Source: a virus. Taken from it: a stretch of 33,694 nt of DNA. Position numbers and translations under genes: made by a program. The DNA lies in IMG/VR virus record IMGVR_UViG_3300020219_000046, positions 1 through 33,694 of that record. One strand, given 5' to 3'. Within the stretch, counting starts at the first letter, position 1. Each line of letters starts with the position of its first letter. The notes under the pieces were generated by a model, which was not told the origin of the DNA, searched no databases, and worked only from the letters and a program-made list of their open reading frames with translations. Below are positions 14,823 to 24,773 of this stretch, piece after piece.

Positions 14823-16945
14823 TCTATTAGTTTAAATTCGACCGGTGTCGAAATTTCATCCACCAAGCTAAAATCCTTTATTCCGGTCATCTGATAAATC
14901 AAGAAAGCGTCCTGGTAAAAGAAACCTACTGTTTCCCGAAAATTGAAGGCTTCATAATTGTCATAGTGAATAAATAGTAAAAATTCAAAATCTAAAGCGG
15001 CGTACTGTTCTTGCAAATACCGCTTATAATAAAGCCGGTAAAGGTCTTCCTGAAATTCCGCAAATGCCAGGGGTATCGTTTTAGGGTTTCCCGTCCCGTC
15101 CGAGCGTGGTCGGATCGGAACTTGTGAAACATAACCAAAGGTGTTCCGAACATTCCCCTCGAAACTTAGCTGATAGGAATTGCCGTCTGGATCGAGTTGG
15201 TTTACAATTCCATAGCAATACAAAAGCCGGAAGCCTAAATCAAAACTTATTTTCCCGGCTAAATTGTCCATTATAGCCGGTAAATATGGCGTAAAACGGT
15301 CTGGATCAATCCCGTCCCCAGTTTCTTGTACCGTCGTTGGAACTTCTACCGTCGGTTCAAAAAGTTCCATTTCTATTTTTGTGGTAGTGGCGCTGCCTTT
15401 TCCGAAATCTATTAACCGGCTGTGCGCTTCCCTTTTTAATCCCAGGCTGTCAATGTAGGCATCGGTTGAATCCTTGAACTTTAATTCTAAAAACCTTGCC
15501 CGTTCGGATTCTTTGTTCCTTACAATTCGACTACCTGAAACCACCATTTCGGAAATATCTTTTACCCCACTATTCCTTTTAAAAAACCCTTCAATTTTAA
15601 CCCCGGATTGACTGACATCAAACGCCGGGTATTGCCAAACCGTGCGTGATTGGTAGTCAGTTACAATTTTTGCACCAATCACGCGCGCCATTTCTTTGAA
15701 TAACTGATAGCCGTTCACTGTGTCCGTTAATAAGTCAGCGAGGTATATTTCATCGTCGTTTACATAATAAAAGACATCCGGCGAAAAAACCAAGCTATCA
15801 GCACTTTCAATCGTGTAAGGGTAATTGTTTCCCGACCCTTGATTAAACGCATCCCCGTAACCCATCACCACCCCAAAGGAATCCCCCGCTTTTAGGTCTT
15901 CCAGAATTATATCGTAATTCAAAAGAGGGGTAACGGTTTGGACTTTGCTTCCTGCAATTTGTTCCTCCCAAAGGAAGTCCAATTGCGGAGGTCGGTTTCT
16001 GTAAATCGCAATGGTAAAGGTGCCAGGGGGATCGTTTGGAAGTGCGGGAGGAGGTAATGTTATTTTTAAGTTTGTTATTATAATCCGCAAATCAGCATCC
16101 GGCCCCGCAGGGGGATAAAGGTATTCAAACGGACGGGGCAAGCCTGGACCAACAAAACGGTTGTATAAATTAAACGGATCACTAACCTCCTCAAAAAGTA
16201 CGACCTCCCCATCGCCTGTTTTGCTTTGTGGCGTGGTAAGGTTTAAATCTACCCTAAATTCGTGATGCTTATCCCGGTAACTATACCAACGCCTATCCGA
16301 TAAGTAACCAAAAACCCGGCTTCCTATTTCCCCTTCCCAATAGGGGCTTCTTAATTTCCAACCCTTACTGCAAAGTAAAGCATCCATTAATTTGTAAAGG
16401 TTGAAAACCATCCGTAAATCCTTGCGCGTCACATCCCCAGGCGTGTTCCAACCGCCCCAATGGGATAAAGCCGGGTAGACGAGACGTTTTGGATCACCCC
16501 AGGCATCTACAACGACCTCCTCAAATCCGTATGTAAATACACCCAAATCTACCGAATTCAGTGGGGTTTCTTGTAAGTCCGTAACCCACCCGGTGCCATA
16601 TAATTCTACTTCGATTTTCTTTTCCCTGTCCTGAAAACCCAAAACCCGGAGCTTATCTATTGGAAGGGTTACGCCGTCCGCTTTTACCTCGACGGGAATT
16701 GCAATCTTTTTCCGGTTAAAAACATTGGATTGATAAGATTCTAAAATGGATAAATTTCTTGGTGTATAAGGCAGAGAATTGGAAGCGGACGCGCTTTGCG
16801 CTATTTCATCCGCCTCTGTTAATTGTTCTATCGTCTTTGAAAGTCGCATCCCAAATTCCGTATCCGTATCCAGGTAGACAACTTGGTTTACACCAAAGAC
16901 ATTGGCAAATTGAGTGGACACGTCTAAAATTCGGATCGTAATCAT
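14816..16945 (-). CDS. Large tail-tip/baseplate protein (candidate)
   Basis: 709 residues, mostly beta-rich, no signal peptide or membrane segment. Several short stretches (residues about 95-135, VLGFQDREKKIEVELYGTGW) resemble the N-terminal domain of tail-tip proteins in Bacteroidota phages. The C-terminal quarter contains the aromatic-rich FEFLLFIHYDNYEAF. It follows the tape measure and the 533-residue tail protein with ATGA overlap. A distal-tail or hub role is inferred from position and size. Confidence 0.6.
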   Translation of the reverse strand: MITIRILDVSTQFANVFGVNQVVYLDTDTEFGMRLSKTIEQLTEADEIAQSASASNSLPYTPRNLSILESYQSNVFNRKKIAIPVEVKADGVTLPIDKLRVLGFQDREKKIEVELYGTGWVTDLQETPLNSVDLGVFTYGFEEVVVDAWGDPKRLVYPALSHWGGWNTPGDVTRKDLRMVFNLYKLMDALLCSKGWKLRSPYWEGEIGSRVFGYLSDRRWYSYRDKHHEFRVDLNLTTPQSKTGDGEVVLFEEVSDPFNLYNRFVGPGLPRPFEYLYPPAGPDADLRIIITNLKITLPPPALPNDPPGTFTIAIYRNRPPQLDFLWEEQIAGSKVQTVTPLLNYDIILEDLKAGDSFGVVMGYGDAFNQGSGNNYPYTIESADSLVFSPDVFYYVNDDEIYLADLLTDTVNGYQLFKEMARVIGAKIVTDYQSRTVWQYPAFDVSQSGVKIEGFFKRNSGVKDISEMVVSGSRIVRNKESERARFLELKFKDSTDAYIDSLGLKREAHSRLIDFGKGSATTTKIEMELFEPTVEVPTTVQETGDGIDPDRFTPYLPAIMDNLAGKISFDLGFRLLYCYGIVNQLDPDGNSYQLSFEGNVRNTFGYVSQVPIRPRSDGTGNPKTIPLAFAEFQEDLYRLYYKRYLQEQYAALDFEFLLFIHYDNYEAFNFRETVGFFYQDAFLIYQMTGIKDFSLVDEISTPVEFKLIEC

Positions 16946-18543
16946 TGGGTGTTTAATTTTGTACTAAACCGGAAGGTAAGGTTTAGCCGTGTGGCTTCGC
17001 CGCGATCAAAAAGGGATTCGTTTTGGCGGTTGAATAAAACCCGGCGTATTACTTCGCCATAATCTGAAATTGTGCGAAGCAAAATATAAGGGGATCGCAA
17101 TAACTCCTCGTACATTTTTCGGTTTCCTTCCGTTATCCGTTCGGTTTGTACCGTGAATGTTTTTTCCGCTTCGCTTGCCTTTTCATATTGCCCGCCCTCC
17201 AAATATAGCTTACCAAACAATGCATTACGTACTGAATATTCTAAATCCCTTTCAAAAGAATCGGTTTGCTGAATAATTGCCCGTTGCTGTAAATGTTCAA
17301 AAGTTACCGTCTGCCAACTGCCTTTGTCTTCTACAAAATACATTTCCGCCACTTTGCAATTACAAGATACTAATCGCCTTTCAATCAGTTCCGAATAAGC
17401 AACCTCGGCGGTTGTTATCCCGTCTGCATTTAAACGTTCGCAAACAACTTGGACATCATACCAAACCGTCCCGACCGGCTTTAGGCTTTTTATCCTTCTG
17501 TTTGACGTACCGATTGCAAGGACATAAACGCGCCGGTGTCCTTTGTCGTTATAGTCTATTGTCTGTTGATCTGTAAACAGGATGTTGTTGTCCTTGTCGT
17601 AATACCGGGTACGGACAATAAAAGGCGGGTATTTTACCGGCGTGGCTTCTATCCAAATATGGATCCACTCATAAGAATCCCCACAAATTGCGCGGCTTTT
17701 CTTCCGGCTTGTCAGAAAACGTATTTCCCGGTTTCCATTGGGCGCAAATGGGGCAAGCAAATTCGTTTCTTCCAATTGACAAACCGCGTTTGCAATTGTA
17801 AATTTTGCCGTTTCATACGTTTCTTGAAAGATTTTATTGCAATTTATATCAAATTCCACCCCGCCAAACTTTAAATACACGGAAGACGTGAATAGGGCAT
17901 CCACAGCCGGGGCAAACTGATAAATGTCAGGAATGGAGCTTGAAAGCAGGGCAGCAAGCCGATTTGTTGTATCTATTCGGACAACGGATATAAAGGGGAA
18001 ATCCGGTAAAAACGGGATGTCTGAAAACCGGTTTTCTGTTATTGGACCGGCATCGTTAAAAACTTGATACCAAATTTTGAATTGTCTTGTTTGTGCTTCT
18101 TCGCCGTTTGCGCTGTCGAGTGTAGTTATAAGCGACAATCCAGACACATCAAATGTCCAAACCGATTGGACTTTACTTTCCACACTTTCCGCCCTGACAA
18201 CCCAGCCCAGGGGGGAAAGGCTTTGCACAATGGAAAAAACAAAATCTTTAAATTCGATGTTCTTGCGAAGCATACCAACAAAATTAAAAGCCACGTCGCG
18301 AGTCGTTCCCGTTGTCTGAAAAGTGGTTTGTGTGTATGGCGTGGCGTTATTAACCTCAAAGGTAATGCCCTTTATTTGTACCTGTTCAAAATTGGGTGAT
18401 CCCGAACTTTGAAAGTTGATTTCAAAAAAAGCCTTACTTCCTACTGCCAGGACGTGTTCATTAGTCAGGAACACCCACCGGATGGGAAACGATTTAGCAT
18501 TTGGTAAAATGCCGCTCGGCTGTTGTATAAGTGCTATTGGCAT
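16942..18543 (-). CDS. Tail protein downstream of tape measure
   Basis: 533 residues. Beta-rich N-terminal half, then a region with four Cys (GVEFDINCNKIF, ANAVCQ, RAICGD, LVSCNCKV). A long helical segment near the C-terminus is rich in Glu and Arg (residues about 455-515). Start and stop overlap neighbouring genes. The position after the tape measure suggests a distal-tail or baseplate part, but no domain was recognised. Confidence 0.6.
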   Translation of the reverse strand: MPIALIQQPSGILPNAKSFPIRWVFLTNEHVLAVGSKAFFEINFQSSGSPNFEQVQIKGITFEVNNATPYTQTTFQTTGTTRDVAFNFVGMLRKNIEFKDFVFSIVQSLSPLGWVVRAESVESKVQSVWTFDVSGLSLITTLDSANGEEAQTRQFKIWYQVFNDAGPITENRFSDIPFLPDFPFISVVRIDTTNRLAALLSSSIPDIYQFAPAVDALFTSSVYLKFGGVEFDINCNKIFQETYETAKFTIANAVCQLEETNLLAPFAPNGNREIRFLTSRKKSRAICGDSYEWIHIWIEATPVKYPPFIVRTRYYDKDNNILFTDQQTIDYNDKGHRRVYVLAIGTSNRRIKSLKPVGTVWYDVQVVCERLNADGITTAEVAYSELIERRLVSCNCKVAEMYFVEDKGSWQTVTFEHLQQRAIIQQTDSFERDLEYSVRNALFGKLYLEGGQYEKASEAEKTFTVQTERITEGNRKMYEELLRSPYILLRTISDYGEVIRRVLFNRQNESLFDRGEATRLNLTFRFSTKLNTQ

Positions 18544-18956
18544 GGGTCAAATGCTTTTTGGTTTTGAAAAACTTCCAGGGCTTGGTAATATTCTTGCGCC
18601 CGGTTTTCCGCTTCCGTATCTGGATTTGAAAAGCCAGCTTCCGTGTATTCAATTTCGGCAATTGCTTTTAAAGATTCGTATTCCCTGCCAACTTGCGCGG
18701 GGAGTAGGTATTCCCCCGTAAAAACAATCAATACCTGGTTTACGGTAGTAGCTGCGTTTAGGTAATTACGTAATTCCATGTAATCCCCTAGCATATCGTA
18801 ATGAGAATCAATAGGGATAAAACGATTATCCAGGGGTTTGTTAATGCAGTCAACGAACACTTGCACGTTTTCAAGTATCATAAGCGACAAAATGCCGTCC
18901 ACATCCCCGTTATCCAAATAGAATTGGATTTGCGCGTTTATTTCTGCTAAAGTCAT
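18534..18956 (-). CDS. Hypothetical tail-region protein
   Basis: 140 acidic, mainly helical residues. ATG overlaps the TGA of the tape-measure gene. No recognised motif. The gene between the tape measure and first tail-tip gene often encodes a small tail-initiator component; that is only a positional suggestion. Confidence 0.65.
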   Translation of the reverse strand: MTLAEINAQIQFYLDNGDVDGILSLMILENVQVFVDCINKPLDNRFIPIDSHYDMLGDYMELRNYLNAATTVNQVLIVFTGEYLLPAQVGREYESLKAIAEIEYTEAGFSNPDTEAENRAQEYYQALEVFQNQKAFDPCQ

Positions 18957-21900
18957 TTTCCTAATCTTTTATTTACTTGCTTGTCTCTTTCTGCAATCCG
19001 GTTTGCACGGTTTAAGCCTAAAACTATCCCTCTTTCTGTTCCCGACTCGACGGCTGCTTTGTTTTGTGCTGCCATATCTTCGATGCTGTTCGGGTCAATG
19101 GCTACGATTTGAACTTGTCCCGCAGGTCCTGTGGCATTTCGATAAATCACCGAGTCAATGTTAGGTTTTATAACCGCCCCGGTTGAAAGATACGGAACGC
19201 CATAGTTTTTGTAATTATTCATTCCTGACAGGAGCGCCCGTTTGCCTTGAAAGACTTTACCCAACATAGCCTTTAGTTGGTCTTCAAAAATAGCAGTAGA
19301 ACGTTTGTTCATTACACTTACTCCGCCATACTCATCCACATCAAACCATTCGCCATTTTCTACCAATACCTGCTTTCCATTTACATTTACGGGAACGCCA
19401 TGGGATTTATCTTGGTGGGTTGCACCCCGAACTTTACCGCCAATAATATTGCCTTTTGCGGCATTTTCCAAAATAATCCCTTTGTCCGCCCTTTGCCTGT
19501 TGATTGCCGATATTTGCGCCGTCGTTGTAGCGGTTAAAAAACCGATCCGAACTGCTTTAAACAAGGTGCCAAACGGATCTGGGATTGTGGTAGGCGCCGA
19601 CAGAATATTGACAATACCTTCTGCTAAGGAAGCGAAGGCAGCCGCAACCCGATATTTTTTTTGTGTTTCAAATTCTTCCTTTTCAAATTCTTGTTTTTTG
19701 GTGCTTAGCTCCTCTGCGAGGCGTTCTTGTTTTTCGGTGTTGCCTTCTGCTAACTCAATTTCCTTGTTATACCGTTTTTCTAAGTCGGCAATTTGTGCAT
19801 CGCTAATGGATGCGCTGGTATCTGAAAGTGACTGAATAGCCGTTCCAATACTTGAAAAAATTAGCTGTTGTATTTCGGCAAACCGCTCAACAAAAATTTG
19901 TTGCTCGTCTAAAATTCTCTGACTTGTCTCCTTTATAATTTCAAGCCGTCGTTTTTCGGATGTCTTCCGAATAGCTTGGATGTCAGTTGCTTCCTGTTTC
20001 GCATTTTCAACCGCCCCGGATTCGGAAGCAACCTCGGAAGCGATTTGCACACTTCCAAGCCGTTTAATATCTTCAATATCTTTTACCGACCGGGTTGCAA
20101 TTGCACGCAATTTGGACTGAAAGTCCTCCGCGTCTTTTAGGGCATCTTCTGCTTTTAAAAGCTTTTGCAGAATGCCAGGGGCTTGTTCGGGGCTTACTTC
20201 TTCAAATCTTTTTTGTAAGTCTTGCACCTCCTTACGAAGTGCTGCAATAGAACCTTTTGCAAATTGGTCTGCCGCTACTGCCGAGGTTTTCAAGTTCTTA
20301 TCAAAGTCTTTGAGCGATTCGCTTGTATTGTCTATTTCATCCGCGTATTCCTTTTCTTTGTCTGATGCATTTACTACCGATTGAGCCCGTTTGTTGGTAG
20401 AAGCATTGGCAGTATCTAGGCCTTTCGCATTGTCTTTTGCCTTCCCTCCAATATCTATTCCAAAAAAAGCGGCGGCGGCGGTTGCCAGCCCGTTTAATGT
20501 CTTTCGGAATTGTTCGCTTCTTTTATAGGCTTGTGTAAATAGGATTACCAAACCGCCCAAAGCTGTGACTACAATACCGACCGGGTTTGCAGTTAGGGCA
20601 ATATTTAAAATAGCTTGCGCCCCAGCATAGGCGATGGTTGCAGCCGTTGCAATAGTTTGTTTTGCAGCAAGCAATAAAGCGGAGGAACTTGCTGCAATTT
20701 GCCGGGCATTTAGTATCAAAATAGCTGTTGCAAGCGTTCCGATCTCAATCCTGTTTTCCCGAATAAAAGCGGGGATTGCCTTTAGGACATTAAAAAAAGC
20801 AAGGAATCCAGCAAGCACTTTTGTTAATACTTCTGTTCCTAAAATTTTTAGATCGGTTTTTACCCCGGCAATTTCTTTTGCGAGGTCATTTTGTATTTTT
20901 GTAAACTGCTTATTTACCTGAAGCAATCTTTCTTGTTGCCCTTGGTATTCGTTCGTTATATCAATCAGCGATCCGGTTTCCTTATCTATGTTTTGAAGGG
21001 AAATGAGGAATTGAAGCCCAGCGTCTTCGCCTGGACCGCCAAAAATATCGGCTATTGCCCGACCAACCTCCGGGGAATCCGATTTCAATTCCCCTAGTCT
21101 TTTGGTAACGGTAGCGATTGCCGATCCTATGCCTTCTTCGCCAATCTGCTTTTTTATTTCTTCTGCGCTTAGTCCAATGCCCGATAAAGCATCCTGGGTA
21201 GCCTGTGGCAATTCGCGCAATCTTAGTGTCACTTCTTTTACAACATCAATACCTTTGTCAGAAAAAATACCCTGCTTTGCTGATTGATTGATGACCGAAA
21301 AAAATTGATCTGCCGAAAGACCGGCTTCTTTGAAAAACGCGGGGTATTCCCGAGCCGTGTCCAAAAATTCGCCGTTTGCATTTGATCCAGCGATAAAACC
21401 TTCTTCAATTTTGGACAAAGCGTCATCGAATGAAATACCAAGCTGCTTGCTTACTGCATTTGCCGCTTGCGTAATGTCCCCAGTTTCTGCCTGAAAAGTG
21501 TCCGCAATGGCTGCGATATTGGATGTGAATCGGTCTAAGTCTTCGCCTGTTGCTCCGGTCAACGTTGATATTTCCCCCCGTAATTTTACAAATTCGTCTG
21601 CAAATTCGCCAATATATTGCCCGGCTGATGCAAATGCCGCCCCTGTTGCTGCAATGGCACCGGGTACCGTGAGAAGGCTTGCAAGGTCAATTCCGCCCAA
21701 AGCAGAAAAAGCACTTTCATAATTACCCACGTTTCGCCCGAATTGTCCGAGGTTGGCATCTATGCCTTTTAATTCTTTGTCTAATTTTTGTATTTGGGAA
21801 ATCAACTCCGGACCAAAAGCATCGCGCTCGGCTGCGCCTAATTCCCGAAATTCGCCGCGTAATTTTTTCAATTCGGCATTGATAGCACGGTAGGAACCTT

Positions 21901-22141
21901 GCCCTTTATCGGCTGCCACTTCAAATTCTTGCGCTGTTTTTCGGGTTTCGTCTTTTAGGTTTTTTTGATCGGCTTGTAATTTAACCAGTTCTTTTTCTGC
22001 CCGCTTATATTGTTCTGTTCCAAAATCAGCCGTTTCAAAAGTTTTTTTGACATCGGAAACCGCCTTTTTCAAATCCTCCTGGTTCTGAATTGCCCTTTGT
22101 ATTCCATTTACTTCAACCGTAAAAGCGATAACTTTTGCCAT
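18953..22141 (-). CDS. Tail tape-measure protein
   Basis: 1062 residues, the longest gene of the window. N-terminal 130 residues are helical and charged with heptad-like spacing (coiled coil). Residues about 150-390 are typical of TP901-like tape measures (FSALGGIDLASLLTVPGAI; EISTLTGATGEDLDRFTSNI; AIADTF). Long hydrophobic stretches occur at about 435-545, then more coiled coil, and a Gly-rich C-terminus with YLSTGAVIKP. It sets tail length and may help DNA passage. By the usual rule of about 0.15 nm per residue the tail would be roughly 160 nm. Confidence 0.9.
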   Translation of the reverse strand: MAKVIAFTVEVNGIQRAIQNQEDLKKAVSDVKKTFETADFGTEQYKRAEKELVKLQADQKNLKDETRKTAQEFEVAADKGQGSYRAINAELKKLRGEFRELGAAERDAFGPELISQIQKLDKELKGIDANLGQFGRNVGNYESAFSALGGIDLASLLTVPGAIAATGAAFASAGQYIGEFADEFVKLRGEISTLTGATGEDLDRFTSNIAAIADTFQAETGDITQAANAVSKQLGISFDDALSKIEEGFIAGSNANGEFLDTAREYPAFFKEAGLSADQFFSVINQSAKQGIFSDKGIDVVKEVTLRLRELPQATQDALSGIGLSAEEIKKQIGEEGIGSAIATVTKRLGELKSDSPEVGRAIADIFGGPGEDAGLQFLISLQNIDKETGSLIDITNEYQGQQERLLQVNKQFTKIQNDLAKEIAGVKTDLKILGTEVLTKVLAGFLAFFNVLKAIPAFIRENRIEIGTLATAILILNARQIAASSSALLLAAKQTIATAATIAYAGAQAILNIALTANPVGIVVTALGGLVILFTQAYKRSEQFRKTLNGLATAAAAFFGIDIGGKAKDNAKGLDTANASTNKRAQSVVNASDKEKEYADEIDNTSESLKDFDKNLKTSAVAADQFAKGSIAALRKEVQDLQKRFEEVSPEQAPGILQKLLKAEDALKDAEDFQSKLRAIATRSVKDIEDIKRLGSVQIASEVASESGAVENAKQEATDIQAIRKTSEKRRLEIIKETSQRILDEQQIFVERFAEIQQLIFSSIGTAIQSLSDTSASISDAQIADLEKRYNKEIELAEGNTEKQERLAEELSTKKQEFEKEEFETQKKYRVAAAFASLAEGIVNILSAPTTIPDPFGTLFKAVRIGFLTATTTAQISAINRQRADKGIILENAAKGNIIGGKVRGATHQDKSHGVPVNVNGKQVLVENGEWFDVDEYGGVSVMNKRSTAIFEDQLKAMLGKVFQGKRALLSGMNNYKNYGVPYLSTGAVIKPNIDSVIYRNATGPAGQVQIVAIDPNSIEDMAAQNKAAVESGTERGIVLGLNRANRIAERDKQVNKRLGK

Positions 22142-22215
22142 TTTATTACCTTTATAACTGTGTATGTTTAAAGTTAACTGATTTCAGGGGTTTGGTTGGT
22201 CGATAATCCAAACCC

Positions 22216-22584
22216 TTATTCTAATTCTAATTCTATTCTGTCGGCTAAATATCCCCAAAGTGAACCCTCACCCTCATCAACTGAAAAATACGGTTTAACA
22301 ACAAAATACTCCTCGTTAGCATCGTCTTCAATCGAATGGAAAATATTTGCGACTATTTCCGACATATATTTTTTCATTGCAGTTGGAAAATTATGATTAG
22401 CACAAAAAGCGCTTACTTTTAGGTTAGTTAAAATCAAGTGAGATAAATCAACAACCGCCCGATTAATTGGCTTTATATTTTCGCTACTTATATAAAAGCT
22501 ACATTCGCTTTTGGTTTTAATAGTTACTTGTGACAAACTAGCGTCTGCCTGCCGGAATACTTTTATTAAATCTTTTGTGTTCAT
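22216..22584 (-). CDS. Hypothetical neck/tail protein
   Basis: 122 residues. Starts with ATGA overlap on the preceding gene and ends 75 bp before the tape measure. Mixed alpha/beta, acidic C-terminus (YLADRIELELE). The location between a gp10-like protein and the tape measure fits a tail-terminator or tail-chaperone position; no motif supports a choice. Confidence 0.6.
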   Translation of the reverse strand: MNTKDLIKVFRQADASLSQVTIKTKSECSFYISSENIKPINRAVVDLSHLILTNLKVSAFCANHNFPTAMKKYMSEIVANIFHSIEDDANEEYFVVKPYFSVDEGEGSLWGYLADRIELELE

Positions 22585-23114
22585 GCTGCAATGTTTTCGA
22601 TTGCCCTTTCAAAGGACAAAGTAAAATAGGTTACAATATCTAAAACTTGCTCAAAGTCCCGTTCTGCCCGTTCGGTTTCAAAACTGTTTACGATCCAGCC
22701 CGTCCTTCTTCCATTAGTCGTATAAGAATATGAACCGTTTGAAGGAATACCCTCCACCTTATGAGTATTGGCAACCGCAAAAACAAAAGATTTCCGCGCT
22801 TTTGCTGAAAGACCAGGCTTTATTATGTCCGCCCAATTTAAAAGCCCTTCTATGTATTTTGATTTGCCCGCGCCCGATCCCCTTTGGTACGGGACACGCC
22901 CGGCATTAACCCCGGTGTCAACCGGTACCAGGTAATCGTTCGCCATTATTGCCCCTACCAACTTGTCAAGGCTTTCCTCCGTTATCACCCCTTCAATCGA
23001 ATCAATTCCTTTTCCGCTTGCCCGGTGTCCTTGTGCCAATAATTCGCGCTTGGCTTTGAATGCCAGTCCATTCAAAGCGTTTTGAAACCTTCTAATTAAT
23101 TCAAAATCTAGCAT
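22581..23114 (-). CDS. HK97 gp10-like neck protein (candidate)
   Basis: 177 residues from the ATG at 23114; a TTG two codons earlier is also open. The layout resembles HK97-gp10/neck proteins: an N-terminal helix (FELIRRFQNALNGLAFKAKR), a VPVDTGVNAGRVPYQRG loop (residues about 64-82) close to the VDTG-LR-S motif of that family, then a strand-rich half with SYSYTTNGRRTGW. Its neighbours are compatible with a head-tail joining role. Confidence 0.6.
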   Translation of the reverse strand: MLDFELIRRFQNALNGLAFKAKRELLAQGHRASGKGIDSIEGVITEESLDKLVGAIMANDYLVPVDTGVNAGRVPYQRGSGAGKSKYIEGLLNWADIIKPGLSAKARKSFVFAVANTHKVEGIPSNGSYSYTTNGRRTGWIVNSFETERAERDFEQVLDIVTYFTLSFERAIENIAA

Positions 23115-23827
23115 GGGCAAACGGTGTAAGACAATTGCTTTATAGTTGGGTTGTCGTAATTAAAATTTCCTGCCGGAAGCGGATCGCACACCTGAAAACG
23201 TAGGGTAGTAAAATACGCCCGGTATTCCGAATAATTAAAGCGACCCCATTCCCTCAGTTCTATATTATCATTTATCAAAATTATGGAAAGCTCCTGTTCT
23301 AAAGAAACAGGCAAGATGTTTAATTGTGGGTTGTCGTTATAGTATTCCATCCGCCCCGCGCTAATCCATTCAAATACGGATTGCCCATTTTTTTGTAATT
23401 CCCAGAGTTGATAGGTACCAAGCTCCTGTAAAAAGTTGCGAAGCATCCAAAGCACATTTTGTTTTACCTGTTCCGGTGTTCGGGTTTCGCTAGGTGGGCA
23501 AGACTCACAAGCAAGTTTATCTATCAGTAAAAGGTGCCATTCATACACCAACTCACCGCCCGACAAATCGGGCATTGTTGCGAGTAGGTTTTCTATTAGC
23601 AGTAAAGGAAACTCGGCTTGCATTTTCTCCGGGGCTGCCTTTTGGTTTACCCACGTCCTGGCCCAAAACGTCTCGTCTAAAAAATCTTGATAGTCATAGC
23701 CCAGGGTGTCGCTTCCAAATCCCGGTTCACCCCGCGTTACCCCAAACGTGTTGATTTGCTTACCACTTTTGTAAGACATATCAACAACAACCTGTTTACA
23801 TATTTGCGCAAATGCTTCTTGTGTCAT
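23108..23827 (-). CDS. Hypothetical structural protein
   Basis: 239 residues. Its ATG overlaps the TGA of the -1 frame extension of the preceding gene, which supports that extension being translated. Middle region contains CESCPP (residues about 108-113) and a Trp-rich helical stretch. Beta-rich C-terminus ends in VCPC. No recognised family; head-tail connection is likely from context. Confidence 0.65.
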   Translation of the reverse strand: MTQEAFAQICKQVVVDMSYKSGKQINTFGVTRGEPGFGSDTLGYDYQDFLDETFWARTWVNQKAAPEKMQAEFPLLLIENLLATMPDLSGGELVYEWHLLLIDKLACESCPPSETRTPEQVKQNVLWMLRNFLQELGTYQLWELQKNGQSVFEWISAGRMEYYNDNPQLNILPVSLEQELSIILINDNIELREWGRFNYSEYRAYFTTLRFQVCDPLPAGNFNYDNPTIKQLSYTVCPC

Positions 23828-24773
23828 ATACGGGAATTTTTTAAAGCCATTTTTTCTATAAAGTCTTCCATGTCAGCATAAAATACGGCATCCCATTGTT
23901 TTACGCCAATTTGACTATACCATCCTTCTTCCATTGCAAACGTGTAGTAAATGCGCCACCCGCTTACCTGCCAGGCTGCCTCCGCTTTTTCTGCCTGTTC
24001 CTTTTCGTAATCACTTTTTTTGATCCGGTCACTGCCTGGCGAACCTTCCCAAAAGAATTTGTACGTAGGTTCTGATTGTAAATTATTAATGAATTGGTCA
24101 AAAAAAAACGGATGTCCAAAACCAGGTCTAAGGGTAGGGTTGAAAACAATTCTTTTCGCCGGTCTATAAATTTACGCCGGTCCGACTTGTCACTTGGCAG
24201 CTTTTCGCCCGGCTGTCTTATAAGGATTGCAAATTCAGTCAACCCCAAATTAAAATCTATATTACCCGCCCCTTTTGGATCGGTTTCGTTTCTGGCGGCG
24301 GCCCGTCGTTGATATTCCAATACCTCAAGTGATTCACCGAGCGTCAATCGGGCTTGTGACATTACCCGGATAACGGAATCGGTATTTATTACAAAATCCT
24401 TTTGCTTATGTGTGAAGGCGAAGTTTTGAGGTATTTCTTCGGGTTTGTAGCGGTTGATGAGGGTAACAAGGTGTGCATATACCTTAATGAGCGTTATAGT
24501 GTCCCCAATTTGTATTTTGTATCCCATGGTAATTAGATCGGTTTCCTCCTCACTGGAAAACAAAGGAAGGGAATCAATGTCACATTTCACCAAGCAAGCA
24601 ACGGCATTCCTTAATAAAATGAAATTTTCTATTGGTTCGGCATCCCCTACGTTAAACCACAAATACTCAGCACTGCGAAAATCGCAAAAATCCCCAAATT
24701 CAATGTCAGACGCGGCAAAAGGAATGTCAACCTCCTTAATAAGATTGTCATCTGTTTCAAACCGTATCCTCAT
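23824..24773 (-). CDS. Tail-assembly-chaperone-like gene with -1 frameshift
   Basis: The zero-frame product runs from the ATG at 24773 to 23964 (269 residues). A TTG at 24800 is also open. At residues 222-225 (Arg-Phe-Phe-Leu) there is a run of nine T. After it the zero frame becomes very basic (GSKKVITKRNRQKKRRQPGR at the end). A -1 slip instead opens 91 residues of natural composition (DQFINNLQSEPTYKFFWEG onward, ending MALKNSRI) to the TGA at 23824, overlapping the next ATG. A short and a long form from one gene upstream of the tape measure is the gpG/gpGT arrangement. The first part was not recognised by domain. Confidence 0.65.
24099..24108 (-). other. Candidate -1 frameshift site (T9-G)
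   Basis: The minus strand reads CG-T9-G; in zero frame CGT TTT TTT TTG. Both T TTT TTT and T TTT TTG are valid -1 slippery heptamers. The -1 frame is then open for 92 codons including stop. An error in the length of the homopolymer would produce the same appearance. Confidence 0.6.
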
